NCBI RefSeq assembly: GCF_023721835.1
Contig: NZ_JAMKFE010000004.1
Coordinates: forward strand, 186,001-250,000
Source of the DNA: Caldimonas mangrovi
Lineage (GTDB): Bacteria > Pseudomonadota > Gammaproteobacteria > Burkholderiales > Burkholderiaceae_C
DNA: 64,000 nucleotides
Direction: 5' to 3'
Positions 42,219-55,974 of this stretch are shown in pieces (positions within the stretch are counted from its first letter, which is position 1; the number at the start of each line of letters is the position of its first letter). Under the pieces are notes generated by a model that saw only the letters and a program-made list of their open reading frames with translations, made no database searches and had not been told where the DNA came from. The position numbers and the translations under genes were made by a program.

Positions 42219-43074
42219 TCACGCCGCGGCGAGTTCAAACGCCTCGGGACTGACGCCGCCCAGATGACTGTGGCGGGGGGAACGGTTGTAGAAGACTTCG
42301 ATGTAGTCGAAGACATCGGCTCGGGCCATCTCCCGGGTCTTGTCGATGCGCTTGCGGATGCGCTCTTTTTTAAGACTGCTGAAGAAGGACTCGGCGACCG
42401 CATTGTCCCAACAGTTGCCGCGCCGACTCATGCTGGGCTGCAGGTTGTGCTCGCGGCAGAAGCGCTTGAAGTCGTCGCTGCCAAATTGACTGCCCTGATC
42501 CGAATGTACGATGACCTCGTCTGCAGGCTTGCGGCGCCACACGGCCATCAGCAACGCATCCAAGGCCAGCTCGCGGCTGAGCGTCGGCTTCATGGACCAT
42601 CCGGGCGATCTTGCGCGAGTACAGGTCCACCACGGCCGCCAAGTACAGCCAGCCTTGCCAGGTGCGGATGTACGTGATGTCGGTGACCCACACCTTGTTG
42701 GGTTTGTCCACGGTGAACTGCCGTTGCACGTGGTTGGGGGCTATCAACGCGGGCCGTTCCGCAGCATGGCGCGGTGCCCTGTAGCCACGCACAGCTTTGA
42801 TTTTGTGGGCCCGCATGATGCGCGCCACACGATGTACGCCGCAGGTCTCACCGGCCTCGCGCAGATCTCCGAAAACCCGCCGCGACCCGTACACGCCATG
42901 GCTGCCGGCGTACGAGTCTCTGATGACCCCGAGCAGCCGCTGGTCCTCCTTATGGCGCTCAGATTCAGGCTGATGCAGCCACGCATAAAACCCCGCTCGG
43001 TTGACCTTCAGCACCCGGCACATGAGCGTGACGGCGAACTCCCTCCGATGCTCGTTCATGAAGCGGTACTTCAC
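42219..43074 (-). pseudogene. IS3 transposase OrfB (DDE domain), frameshifted
   Basis: Starts at GTG 43074, overlapping the orfA stop. The first part has the HTH_21 region (VYGSRRVFGDLREAGETCGV) and the first catalytic aspartate in WVTDITYIRTWQGWLYLAAV. At plus position 42600 one extra base breaks the frame after RKIAR. The remaining DDE part is readable in another frame (VIHSDQGSQFGSDDF, SRRGNCWDNAVAESFF, ELAAA). All three DDE residues are preserved, so the damage looks recent. Confidence 0.88.
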
Positions 43075-43355
43075 TCGGGCTCCCCGGCAAAGTACCGCGC
43101 GGCTTTTTTTAGAAGGTCGCGTTCCTCCTCCAGACGACGCATCTGCGCACGCAGGCGGAGGATTTCGCTCTTGGCCTCGAGCAATTCCTTGGATTGCTGC
43201 TCGCTTCTGTCCGGCGCGACGGCCTTGACCCACTTGTACAGGCTGTGCGCGGACACCCCGAGTCGGGCTGCGACCTCCGCGACCGAGTACCCTCGCTCGG
43301 TCACCTGCTTGACGGCCTCTTCCTTGAATTCCGGGGTAAACCTCGCTGTGCCCAC
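43071..43355 (-). CDS. IS3 transposase OrfA
   Basis: A 94-residue helix-turn-helix protein (FTPEFKEEAVKQVTERGYSV, SAHSLYKWVKAV), followed by a leucine-zipper-like coil (LRLRAQMRRLEEERDLLKK). The A7G run within its LLKKAAR codons is the usual site for -1 programmed frameshifting into OrfB. It looks intact. Confidence 0.9.
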   Translation of the reverse strand: MGTARFTPEFKEEAVKQVTERGYSVAEVAARLGVSAHSLYKWVKAVAPDRSEQQSKELLEAKSEILRLRAQMRRLEEERDLLKKAARYFAGEPE

Positions 43356-43415
43356 TGACTGCCTCCTATGCTCAAAGGATAGGGACAGGCTGTCTACCAG
43401 ACCAGGGGCAGTCCA

Positions 43416-43799
43416 GTGGGCGGTTTTGGCGGGGCTTGTGGATCTTGTGGGTGGGTTTCTGCGAGACGCCCCGGGCGTGACCTATCACAACCATGTGCCC
43501 TTGCTGTTGGGGGCCTGCATCGCGATGGGGCCGCTGGCGTTCGTGTGCTTGTATGGGGTCGTGCGCAGGCGATTCCCATCCGAAAGGGTGCAGCGGTTTG
43601 CACTGCATTGCCTGCTGCTGGGGGCGGTGTCCATGGTCGGCCTCCCGTTCATCGCCGGTCCCGCTGTCGACAGCTATGCGCGAAGCGCCGGGTACGTGGT
43701 GTGCAGCGCCGCTTCGGGGCACAGCAGGTTGTACCGGTGGACAGCCTACGTTCGCCCTCGGTCCGGCGCGTGCGCCGAACGTGTTCTTTCGCGTGAATA
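43416..43799 (+). pseudogene. Truncated membrane protein at the IS right border
   Basis: Frame from the IS end encodes WAVLAGLVDLVGGFLRDAPG, then helices in PLLLGACIAMGPLAFVCLYG and LLLGAVSMVGLPFIAGPAV, and ends SAGYVVCSAASGHSRLYRWT and a short tail. Without the part before 43416 the first helix is incomplete. It resembles small three- to four-helix membrane proteins found as type VI immunity proteins, but no family is certain. Its N-terminus was probably lost with the Tae4 N-terminus. Confidence 0.5.
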
Positions 43800-43818
43800 G
43801 CCGAGTGCCGGAGCGGCA

Positions 43819-45096
43819 TCAATGGCGCGACGATGCGGGCCGTTCCATGGCGGCGCGGTCGGCGTCGACGCAGTGGGCACCTGCCACATAGGCCGCCTGG
43901 GACGGCACTCGCAGTTCCACGCGCGTGCCGCCTTTCACCGCACGGCCGATGCGCACCCGGCCGCCGATCCGGTCGGCGCGTTCGCGCATGCCCGTCAGCC
44001 CCCAGTGGCCGCGCGCACTGGCCATGGTTGCGGCCGTGGGGTCGATGCCGACGCCGTTGTCATCGATGACCAGGCGCATGCCGGCCTCGCTGCATTCGAG
44101 CCGCAGGCGGGCACGTTGCGCATGGGCATGCCGGATCACGTTGACGAGCGCCTCGCGGGCGATGCCGTAGACACCGGCGCTGACGCTCGGCTTCAAGGCT
44201 TGAATGTCGCCCTGCACCAAAACCTCCACACGCAGCGTCTGGTCCACGGGCAGCTCGGCCGCCAGGCGTCGCAGCGCGTCGGCCAGTTCCGGCGCCGGCA
44301 CGTCGGTGTCGCGCAGGCCGGTGACCCGGTCGCGCCCTTCGTCCACCAGCACCTGCGCGCGCTCTGCGGCCAGTGCCAGCGCTTCGCGCAGCGGGGAGTC
44401 GGCAGGCAGGCGCGGCAGCATGGCCTGCAGGCGCAGCAGCAGACCATAGATGCCCTGCAGCAGCGTGTCGTGCAGTTCGCTGGCGATGCGCTCGCGCTCG
44501 CTGCGCGCCACCACCTCGGCCAGTTGCCGGGTCGCGGTGTCCAGCTCCACCAGCTTCTTGCGCAGCCGGCTGCGCAGGTCGGAGACGCGGGCGTTGAACA
44601 GCATCAGCCGCGCCAGCGCGCCGCCCAGAAACAGCCACAGCAACAGCCGGTCCTGCAGCGAATGCAAGGGCGGCAAGGCCAGCGACGGCAGCGTCAGCAT
44701 CGCAAAGCCGAGGGCGAGGTTGAGGCACAGCCATGTGACGGCGAACGCGCGCTTGTCGAACTGCAGGCTGCCGAAGGGCAGGGCAATGAACAGATTGAAC
44801 GCGAACAGGTACCAGAGATGCGGCGCGAGAAACATGCCCAGGATGTCTCGCCCGCATGACGCGATCATCTGGATCGCAGTCATCGACGGGTCTTTGAAGC
44901 GCTTCGAAAAACCGCTGACGATGCACCCGAGAAACAGCGCGTTGTTGCACACGCCGATGAACACGAAGCTCCACACCAGCGACAGGTCGACCTGCCCGAC
45001 CGCGCAGTACAGGGCGAGGAAGCTGCTGGTGGCCACGTACTCCAGCGAGGCCAGCAGCGTGATCTTCGTGCGCAGCTGTGTTTTTGCATCCAGCAT
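43819..45096 (-). CDS. NarX/DegS-type sensor histidine kinase
   Basis: A 425-residue membrane kinase. Five to six membrane helices span about 15-170, followed by a coil and the HisKA_3 domain with the phosphorylated histidine in ERIASELHDTLLQGIYGLLL (about 212-231). The ATP-binding domain has YGIAREALVNVIRHAHA, VIDDNGVGID and GHWGLTGMRERADRIGG. No response regulator gene is adjacent, so it is an orphan kinase. Confidence 0.88.
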   Translation of the reverse strand: MLDAKTQLRTKITLLASLEYVATSSFLALYCAVGQVDLSLVWSFVFIGVCNNALFLGCIVSGFSKRFKDPSMTAIQMIASCGRDILGMFLAPHLWYLFAFNLFIALPFGSLQFDKRAFAVTWLCLNLALGFAMLTLPSLALPPLHSLQDRLLLWLFLGGALARLMLFNARVSDLRSRLRKKLVELDTATRQLAEVVARSERERIASELHDTLLQGIYGLLLRLQAMLPRLPADSPLREALALAAERAQVLVDEGRDRVTGLRDTDVPAPELADALRRLAAELPVDQTLRVEVLVQGDIQALKPSVSAGVYGIAREALVNVIRHAHAQRARLRLECSEAGMRLVIDDNGVGIDPTAATMASARGHWGLTGMRERADRIGGRVRIGRAVKGGTRVELRVPSQAAYVAGAHCVDADRAAMERPASSRH

Positions 45097-45579
45097 AGCG
45101 GTACATCCAGGTGGCCTTCGGCAGCGAAGGTGGGCGCCAAGCGAACCATGCCGGCTCTTGTGGAGGGGCGGTGGGGGCGTGTCAGTGCGGCAGGGTCTGC
45201 TGCCGCACTGCGGGCCGTAGTGTGCCGCGCCTTGGGTCCATCTGGTGTAGCAGATCGACGGGGGCCGTCAGCTCCCGTTCAGCTTCACGCCTCTTGCGTA
45301 CGAACGTGCGTGCGGCAATGGGGCCATCGCAACTTGCCGTTCGACGTCGGGGGGCGGGGGTGGGGGGCATCGTCACGGTGCGTTTGGGGCACGTTCGACA
45401 TGCGGCCGCAGCGAGACTTCTCGTTACGCCGCGCACGTTCGTCCGAAGCAACACCACGCACTAGGATTGCCGTCGCCCGCATGAGGACGGCCCCCAGCCG
45501 CACCGGAGTGGTCGGCGCGGCGAGACCCACAAGAAGTCGAACAGCCGCTGCGCGCGGCGACACAGGTGAGGAGACCCAC
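45097..45579. other. Non-coding interval with hairpins
   Basis: 483 bases without a supported gene. A perfect stem GTGCGGCA/TGCCGCAC with an eight-base loop lies at about 45184-45207. A second pair of ACGAACGTGCG-like sequences in opposite orientation occurs near 45300 and 45440. No hrpII box was found here. Confidence 0.4.
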
Positions 45580-46161
45580 ATGAGCGAAACGCGCTACGCC
45601 AGTGGCGGGCCCGATGGTTGGCTGCGAGCCCGCCGGGAAGTCGACGGCGACGTCGTCTGCCTGCCCGAATACCTGCAGGTGCACCTGACGCACACCCAGG
45701 CCGGGCGCCACCACTTCACACCGCTGGAAGGCGCTTGCACCGGCGTTCACTTTTCGGTGAAGGCAGGGCACCTGCACAAGGCGCGGCCCGAATACCGCTG
45801 CGCGGCTCACCTCCGGTTCCACCCGGGCTTCGAGATCCTGCAGTACCCGGCCGGTGAGATCCGCGCGGTCACGTGCGGCGAGCGGCCCATCCCGGTGGGG
45901 GTGCACCCGATCCAGCTGCCCGACGTTCCGCATGACGAGGGGCGACAGCACCTGGAGCAGTCGGCGTATGCGAAGAACTGGTTCTGTCTCGGCGACGGAA
46001 AGGCAGTGCACGGCCCGGACGGCCGTTATCTGCGTGCAGGGCAGGTCGGCGGCCCTTGCATCGCCGTCGACCTCCGTGGATGGACCGCCTTGTACCGGTA
46101 CTTGATTCTGTGCAGGACCGGCGACGGAAGAACGGTCGGGACGATCGACGTCGTTCGATAG
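45580..46161 (+). CDS. Hypothetical protein, possible L,D-transpeptidase-like effector
   Basis: A 193-residue protein without signal peptide. Segments RPIPVGVHPIQLPDVPHDEG and YLRAGQVGGPCIAVDLRGW, and the end ALYRYLILCRTGDGRTVG, weakly resemble the histidine and cysteine regions of YkuD/DUF2778-like enzymes, several of which are type VI effectors. This is a tentative pattern, not a family assignment. GAGG and GGAG lie upstream of ATG 45580. Downstream is a decayed gene. Confidence 0.6.
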   Translation: MSETRYASGGPDGWLRARREVDGDVVCLPEYLQVHLTHTQAGRHHFTPLEGACTGVHFSVKAGHLHKARPEYRCAAHLRFHPGFEILQYPAGEIRAVTCGERPIPVGVHPIQLPDVPHDEGRQHLEQSAYAKNWFCLGDGKAVHGPDGRYLRAGQVGGPCIAVDLRGWTALYRYLILCRTGDGRTVGTIDVVR

Positions 46162-46229
46162 CAGGGGCCGCCCTACGGCGCGCGAAAACGGTGGGTGCAT
46201 GCCGGCCGGCGCACTGCTGAAATGTCGGT

Positions 46230-47175
46230 GGCCAGCACATGACCCCCGGGGCCGGCACGCCGCCCCCAGTTTGTGGCGTGATCGGGTTGGGGTGCTGCGG
46301 AAGGATTCGTTGGCGCTGGGGCATGGCGAGTTCTCGCATGCCTGCCAGTGGCTCACGGCCGGCCTTGCGCTCAAGTGGAACGAGGAGCCGCCCTGGGAAT
46401 ACCTGGTGGACTGCACGCGTTGGCACCGTCGTTCGACGGCGAGGGCCAACTGATCGGTGCGATCAACGCCTGGGCGGCATGGCAACCCAAGCCGCAGCAG
46501 CCGCAGCCGCAGGAGCGGGCGGCTCGCCTGGCTTCGTATTCGACCGCCTTTGCGTTGACTCAGAACACGTTCCGATCGGCCAACAACGTGGCGACGCTCG
46601 CAGCGAAAGCAGACAAGTGGTTCATCAGCTTCTACGAAACACGGCGGCAGGCCGTGCTGAAGGAGGCGCACAAGCGCGGCACGGCGCTCCTCAAGGCCAC
46701 CGTGCTGCCCGCCCTCGGGAACTCGTCCAACGTGGCGTTCCGTGAAGGCAGGAAGGTGCCGCAAGGCGACGAGCACAACCCGCAATACGCAGCAAGGTCG
46801 ACCCGGCGGCTCGCCGTGCAGCCGGTCACCCGATCGAAGGCATCAAGGCCCACCGTGCCGTGCACGACAAGGTCGAGACGCGGGACGCGGGGTACACGAA
46901 CCCCGACAAGTACGTCGACGAGAAGACGATCACCGACGACAAGCGTCGTGGAGCACAAAGGGCAACACGGGTTGGAGTTCCATTGGAGAAGCCGGCTTCG
47001 TGAATGGACGTACGGGGTTGCTGGTCTGAGTCGACACACGCCGGCGTGGATCGGCGAGCGGCTCAGCGTCAGACACCACCACGGAACGCATGCGGCCGGC
47101 GAGGCCTACCGCGAAGTTCTGCACGGCGTCGTGCCGCCAGGCACCGGGTACGTCGGGTCGCTGTGGCAGACGTAA
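46230..47175 (+). pseudogene. Multiply frameshifted gene
   Basis: Coding-like stretches alternate between frames: HGEFSHACQWLTAGLALKWN (ending near 46425), then ASYSTAFALTQNTFRSANNV and ADKWFISFYETRRQAVLKEA (to about 46790), then AHRAVHDKVETRDAGYTNPD and KYVDEKTITDD (to about 46960), then HHHGTHAAGEAYREVLHGVV and GTGYVGSLWQT to the stop at 47175. The most likely explanation is one gene of about 320 codons with at least three frameshifts. No family is certain; its surroundings suggest a secreted toxin or effector. Confidence 0.5.
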
Positions 47176-47504
47176 CCGACAAGCAATCGCCGCACCGTTG
47201 TGCACCGTCCACCCCAGGGGGTGCTTTCGCTCACACCCGCTCCTACAGTAATGACGCGGGGGGTACCCGCGTCACGGCCGGAGGCCATGTCGGCAATTTT
47301 TCTGCGCGTCTTCACGGCCCCAGCCATCGCGGCCTGCCCGCCGGATGCCGCCGCGTCGTTCAACCGGAACGGCAGTTTCGGCGCGCTGGTGGGGCGACCC
47401 GCAGGCGTCGGCGCGGCATGGTCGAAGACTGCGCCGTGCGGGCTGGTGGCCGAGAGTGGCCCGCAGCGTCGAAGCCATCCTCGTGCAAACCATGGGAGAC
47501 AAGC
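47176..47504. other. Leader region with a nine-base hairpin
   Basis: No gene seen. TGACGCGGG (47252-47260) and CCCGCGTCA (47266-47274) form a perfect stem with a five-base loop, and a CACCCC/GGGGTG stem stands 40 bases earlier. It precedes a PEP-CTERM gene. The GGCAYGCCGC motif of the other PEP-CTERM genes is absent. Confidence 0.45.
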
Positions 47505-48254
47505 ATGTCCTTGTGCAATCTTCGCTCTGTGTTGTGTATCGCCGTCGCGCTCAGCGCACCTGCGGCCCAGGCGTCGCTGCTGCAGAACGGTGACTTCAGC
47601 CAGACCTACGAATACAGCCCGGGCGACATTCCCAACTTCAACCCGCTGATGCCCAGTCATTGGGACGTGGCGCCGTTCTCCGAAGACGGTCAACTGGCGG
47701 GCGGCGACCTGTCTCAGAACTTTTCGATCGTGGCGGACAGCGGTGCATATGGCAGCATCGATGGCGGGGCGGGTCTGGTGCTGGCGATGTACAACGTCTC
47801 CAGCGTGCAGCAGACGTTCACCGTGACGCAAACCGGCCTCTATTCGATCTCGTGGCTGGATGCCGCGCCGGAGACGAGCAACGACTACAACCAGACGTAC
47901 TTCGCGTCGGGTCCCGAAGCGCGTGGGCTGCATTACGCGATGACGCTGGACGGTAACACCATTGCGGAAGTGCAAACCGGCGTCGGGCAGGACTTCACGT
48001 CGCGCAGTTTCAGCTTGTCGCTCGACCCGGGCGTCTACACGCTCGGGTTCGCCGGGCTCGACCATGGTGAGCTGATCACCTTCGGCGGTTCGAACCAGTA
48101 CGGCGCGCAGTCGGTGACCTACATCGCACTGCTCGACAACGTCAGCATCGTGGCGGTGCCGGAGCCTGAGACCTATGCCTTGATGCTGGCCGGTTTGGGC
48201 GTGCTGGCGGCAATGCACCGCAGGAAGCCGCGCAAGGGCCGCGAGCAGACGTAA
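47505..48254 (+). CDS. PEP-CTERM protein (choice-of-anchor type)
   Basis: A 249-residue exported protein. Signal peptide about 1-23 (SVLCIAVALSAPAAQA). The mature part begins SLLQNGDFSQTYEYSPGD and resembles carbohydrate-binding-like beta sandwich domains of the choice-of-anchor type. The C-terminus is VPEPETYALMLAGLGVLAAM followed by basic residues. GGGAGA lies ten bases upstream. Confidence 0.9.
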   Translation: MSLCNLRSVLCIAVALSAPAAQASLLQNGDFSQTYEYSPGDIPNFNPLMPSHWDVAPFSEDGQLAGGDLSQNFSIVADSGAYGSIDGGAGLVLAMYNVSSVQQTFTVTQTGLYSISWLDAAPETSNDYNQTYFASGPEARGLHYAMTLDGNTIAEVQTGVGQDFTSRSFSLSLDPGVYTLGFAGLDHGELITFGGSNQYGAQSVTYIALLDNVSIVAVPEPETYALMLAGLGVLAAMHRRKPRKGREQT

Positions 48255-48289
48255 ACGGCAGGCAACTGCGTAGTCGGCAGTGCCCTCCG

Positions 48290-50692
<2,403 letters not shown>

Positions 50693-50696
50693 CGTG

Positions 50697-51107
50697 TCAG
50701 CGCCGCTCCTGGATGCGGATCATGTTGCCGGCGGGGTCGCGCACGGCGCAGTCGCGAACGCCGTAGGGCTGGACGGTCGGCTCCTCGACGACCTCGGCGC
50801 CGCCGGCCTGCAGCCGCGCGTAGGCGCCGTCGAGGTCGGGGGTGGCCAGGATGAGCGTCGCGTAGGTGCCCTTGGCCATCATTTCGGCGATGGTGCGACG
50901 TTCGGCGTCGGTGACGCCGGGACTCGCGACCGGCGGGTACAGCACGAGGGACGTGCCGGGCTGGCCGGCGGCGCCCATCGTGATCCAGCGCATGCCGCCG
51001 TAGGCGACGTCATTGCGGACTTCGAAGCCGAGCTGGTCGCGGTAGAAGGCCAGCGAAGCATCGGGGTCGTTCTGCGGCAGAAAGGTCGAGTGGATGGTGA
51101 TGTCCAT
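50697..51107 (-). CDS. VOC family (glyoxalase/bleomycin resistance) protein
   Basis: A 136-residue metal-dependent VOC fold protein starting MDITIHSTFLPQNDPDAS, with FYRDQLGFEVRNDVA and the C-terminal QPYGVRDCAVRDPAGNMIRI that hold metal ligands. Substrate unknown. The AraC-type domain of the upstream gene ends 17 bases before its start. In many genomes an AraC-type regulator stands immediately upstream of such a VOC gene. Confidence 0.9.
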   Translation of the reverse strand: MDITIHSTFLPQNDPDASLAFYRDQLGFEVRNDVAYGGMRWITMGAAGQPGTSLVLYPPVASPGVTDAERRTIAEMMAKGTYATLILATPDLDGAYARLQAGGAEVVEEPTVQPYGVRDCAVRDPAGNMIRIQERR

Positions 51108-51124
51108 GATGAGGGGCCTGGTTG

Positions 51125-53127
<2,003 letters not shown>

Positions 53128-53131
<4 letters not shown>

Positions 53132-53751
53132 GCCTGCCCTTCGTGCTGCAGCGCCGCCTGAACCGCGGCGCGGGCCTCGATCCGGTCGCGGTAGGCCGCC
53201 AGCGTGTCGGGCACCGCCAATCCGGCGTTGCGAGCCCAGCGCAGCATCACGTACATCAACGCGTCGGCCGCGCCGTAGCGTGCGCCGGCGAGGTGCTCGC
53301 CGGCCAGCCGGCGGGCCACCTGCACGAAGCGTTCGCGCAGCGAGGCGTCGAGCTCGCTGCGTTCCGCCTCGCTGCCCGTGAAGAAGTAGCGTATGAATGG
53401 CTTGTGCAACTCGGTCGACGCAAAGGCCAGCCATTCCAGTTGGCTGGTGCGCTCCCAGGCGGTGGCGGGCGCAAGCTGCGGTGACTGTTGTGCGATCCAG
53501 TCGCACACGGCCACGTTCTCGGTCAGCAGCCGGCCGTCGGGGCACCGCAGCGCGGGCACGTAGCCGCGCGGGTTGACCTGCGTGTAGTTGTCGCCGGCGG
53601 CGGTGCGGCGGCTGGCGATGTCGACCTCGACCAGGTCGGCGTGCAGGCCGGCTTCGCGCAGCAGGATGTGCGGCGCGAGGCTGCAGGTTCCCGGCGCGAA
53701 GTACAGCGTCCAGGTGGCGGCCGGTCCGCGGGCGGAAGAAACGGGTGTCAT
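53128..53751 (-). CDS. Glutathione S-transferase family protein
   Basis: A 207-residue protein with the thioredoxin-like N-terminal domain (WTLYFAPGTCSLAPHILLRE) and helical C-terminal domain (VPDTLAAYRDRIEARAAVQ). The FAPGTCS segment resembles beta-class bacterial glutathione transferases, with cysteine at the activating site. Role unknown, probably detoxification. ATG 53751 is used; the longer frame to 53865 adds no conserved sequence. It overlaps the MFS gene by four bases. Confidence 0.88.
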
Positions 53752-53880
53752 GGCGGGCTCCTTGGCAGCGCCGCGCGACAGGCGCGGCGCGATGGAGCCC
53801 ATGGTGGAGCGGGCGGCATGCGTGGCCCAGCGGCAAACGAGCCGGCACCGGGGCATACGGGCCACCGGCGCCGGCGGCGC

Positions 53881-54948
53881 TCAGGGCGGCGACGTGGCCG
53901 GCGCGTGCAGCGTGCGGATCGACTGGAAGCGCAGCCGGTATTGCGCCGGCGTGACGCCCGCCAGGCGCTTGAACAGTCGGCGGAAGAAGGCCGGGTCCTC
54001 GTAGCCGACCACGGCGGCAATGGCTTCCACCGCGTCGCCGGTGGACTCGAGCAGCTGTTTGGCTTCTTCGATGCGCAGCGTCTGCACGTACTCGACCGGT
54101 GCGTAGCCGGTGGCCTGCGTGAAGCGCCGCTTGAACGTGCGTTCCGGCAGGCCCGAGCGCTGCACCATGCGCGTCACCGGATTCGGCTGCGGGTAGTGGT
54201 CGGCGATCCAGGCCTGGCACTCGGCGATCACCGCGTCTTCATGCTGGCGCGGGCGCGCCATGGCCGCGAACGGCAACTGCCCTTGCCGCCGGTCGCCGAT
54301 CAGGAAGATCTTCGCCGCTCGCACCGCCTCGGCCGGCCCGCAGTAGCGGCCGATCAGGTACAGCGCCAGATCGTGCCACGACGATGCGCCGCCGGTGGTG
54401 ACGAGCCGGCCGTCGCGGCTGCTGTCGCACAGGATGCGGTTGGCCACGAAGCGCACCGCCGGATAGCGGTCGCGGAACACCTGCGCTGCGCTCCAGTGCG
54501 AAGCGGCCTCCAGGCCGTCGAGCATCCCGGCTTCAGCCAGCACCAGCGAGCCGGAGCAGGTCGAGCACACCGTCGCGCCGGCGGCATGCTGGCTGCGCAG
54601 CCAGCGCAGCTCGCGTGACCACCGGTGGCCCGGCCGGGCGGGCAAGGGCAGTTCGACGTCGCAGACGATGACGACGTCCGCCAGGGGCGCCGTGGCCACC
54701 GACGCCTGCGGATGGATGGGCAGCCCCACCAGCGAGCGGAAGGGGCGGGCGCCACGCGCGACGATGCGTGGCTCGATGCCGCGCACCTGCACCGCTTCAC
54801 CGGTGAGCTGCGGCCAGGCGCGGCCAACCGAAGCGAGCACCTCGTACAGCCCGTAGACCGCCATCGGTGCGGTTTCCGGCAGCACGAGGATGCTCACTTG
54901 CAGCGGGGGCAAGCGGGCGGCTGGCGGCGGGTGGGCGGCTCGGCTCAT
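53881..54948 (-). CDS. GlxA family transcriptional regulator
   Basis: A 355-residue regulator. The N-terminal DJ-1/PfpI-like domain (about 15-190) has the nucleophile elbow region GATVCSTCSGSLVLAEAGML, and the C-terminal AraC-type domain carries two helix-turn-helices ending FKRLAGVTPAQYRLRFQSIR. It likely regulates nearby detoxification genes, such as the glutathione transferase and MFS genes next to it, or an unlinked pathway. The effector is not evident. Confidence 0.9.
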   Translation of the reverse strand: MSRAAHPPPAARLPPLQVSILVLPETAPMAVYGLYEVLASVGRAWPQLTGEAVQVRGIEPRIVARGARPFRSLVGLPIHPQASVATAPLADVVIVCDVELPLPARPGHRWSRELRWLRSQHAAGATVCSTCSGSLVLAEAGMLDGLEAASHWSAAQVFRDRYPAVRFVANRILCDSSRDGRLVTTGGASSWHDLALYLIGRYCGPAEAVRAAKIFLIGDRRQGQLPFAAMARPRQHEDAVIAECQAWIADHYPQPNPVTRMVQRSGLPERTFKRRFTQATGYAPVEYVQTLRIEEAKQLLESTGDAVEAIAAVVGYEDPAFFRRLFKRLAGVTPAQYRLRFQSIRTLHAPATSPP

Positions 54949-54993
54949 GGCAGGCCGCCATGGTAGCGAGGCGTGCCGACCCCGCGCGGCGTG

Positions 54994-55911
54994 TCAGCCC
55001 AGTGCGGTGTCCAGCATCATCATCAGCACGAAGCCGATCATCAGACCGACGGTGGCCTGGGCTTCGTGCCCCTGGCGGTGCGACTCGGGAATGATCTCGT
55101 GGCTGATGACGAACAGCATGGCCCCGGCGGCGAACGCCAGCCCCCAGGGCAGCAGGGCCGCCGAAAACGCGACGACGACCGCACCGGCTACTGCGCCGAG
55201 CGGCTCGATGACGCCGGACAGCACCCCCAGCCCCACCGCCAACCCGCGGCCGTAGCCCGCGCTGCTGAGTGCCAGCGCCACCACCAGCCCTTCCGGGATG
55301 TCCTGGATGGCGATGCCGGTGGCGAGTGCGCTCGCCGAGGTGAGGTCGGTGCCGGCGAAGGCGACGCCGATGGCCAGGCCCTCCGGCAGGTTGTGCAGCA
55401 TGATGGCCATCACGAACAGCCAGGTGCGGCGCACGCTGCGCGCACTGCGGCCTTCGCGTCCCTTGATGAAGTGCTCGTGCGGCAACACGCGGTCGAGCAG
55501 CAGCACCAGCGCAGCGCCGAGCAGCACGCCGGCGCCGACCGTGGCGCTGGCACCCCAGTCGCCGGCACCGCGGGCCGCGGCCGCTTCGAGCGCAGGCACC
55601 ACCAGCGAGAAGGCCACGGCGGCGAGCATCACGCCTGCACCGAAGCCCAGCATCGCGTCGCGCGTGCGCTCCGACAGCCCGCGCGCGACCAGCACCGGCA
55701 CGGTCCCCAGGGCCGTCGCCGCCGCCGCCGCGCTGCCACCGAGCAAGGCGTACAGCACGCGCACGTCGGCCCGGGCCAGCGCTTCCCACAGGAACCACAG
55801 GCCCGCGAGGGAGCCGCTCAGCGTGATCAGCAGGCCGAACATGCGCCGTGGCTGCATCAGCAAGGCCGCATACGGCCCCAGGCGGGCGGACGCCGAGTCA
55901 GGGTGGTTCAC
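54994..55911 (-). CDS. ZIP family metal transporter (GufA/ZupT-like)
   Basis: A 305-residue inner-membrane protein with eight helices. The metal path is seen as AIMLHNLPEGLAIGVAF and ATGIAIQDIPEGLVVALA, with a further FVISHEIIPESHRQG. This belongs to the GufA/ZupT branch, unlike the ZIP gene at 774. GTG 55911 is preferred because GGAG stands at the right distance; the longer frame to 55944 starts with CTG. Likely import of zinc, iron or manganese; the manganese catalase gene 64 bp upstream is consistent with manganese handling but does not prove it. Confidence 0.87.
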   Translation of the reverse strand: MNHPDSASARLGPYAALLMQPRRMFGLLITLSGSLAGLWFLWEALARADVRVLYALLGGSAAAAATALGTVPVLVARGLSERTRDAMLGFGAGVMLAAVAFSLVVPALEAAAARGAGDWGASATVGAGVLLGAALVLLLDRVLPHEHFIKGREGRSARSVRRTWLFVMAIMLHNLPEGLAIGVAFAGTDLTSASALATGIAIQDIPEGLVVALALSSAGYGRGLAVGLGVLSGVIEPLGAVAGAVVVAFSAALLPWGLAFAAGAMLFVISHEIIPESHRQGHEAQATVGLMIGFVLMMMLDTALG

Positions 55912-55974
55912 GTTGCAACTCCAGCGCGAGGGCCGGGGCGGCACCCGGTGGGCGCCGCCCCTCGAAGGCGTGCG

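Larger units (their letters stand above)
42184..43415. mobile_element. IS3 family insertion sequence, decayed
   Basis: A 1232-bp element with imperfect terminal inverted repeats of about 33 bases: TGGACTGCCCC and GTAGACA/CTAGACA at both ends, left end at 42184, right end at 43415. It encodes orfA and orfB on the minus strand with a slippery A7G site. No 3-bp target duplication is seen (TAC on the left, GTG on the right). orfB carries a frameshift, so it cannot move by itself. Confidence 0.9.

Noticed and set aside
45097-45579. hrpII box upstream of the 45580 gene
   Set aside because: Several TTCG sites are present but none has a second TTCG after 16 bases.
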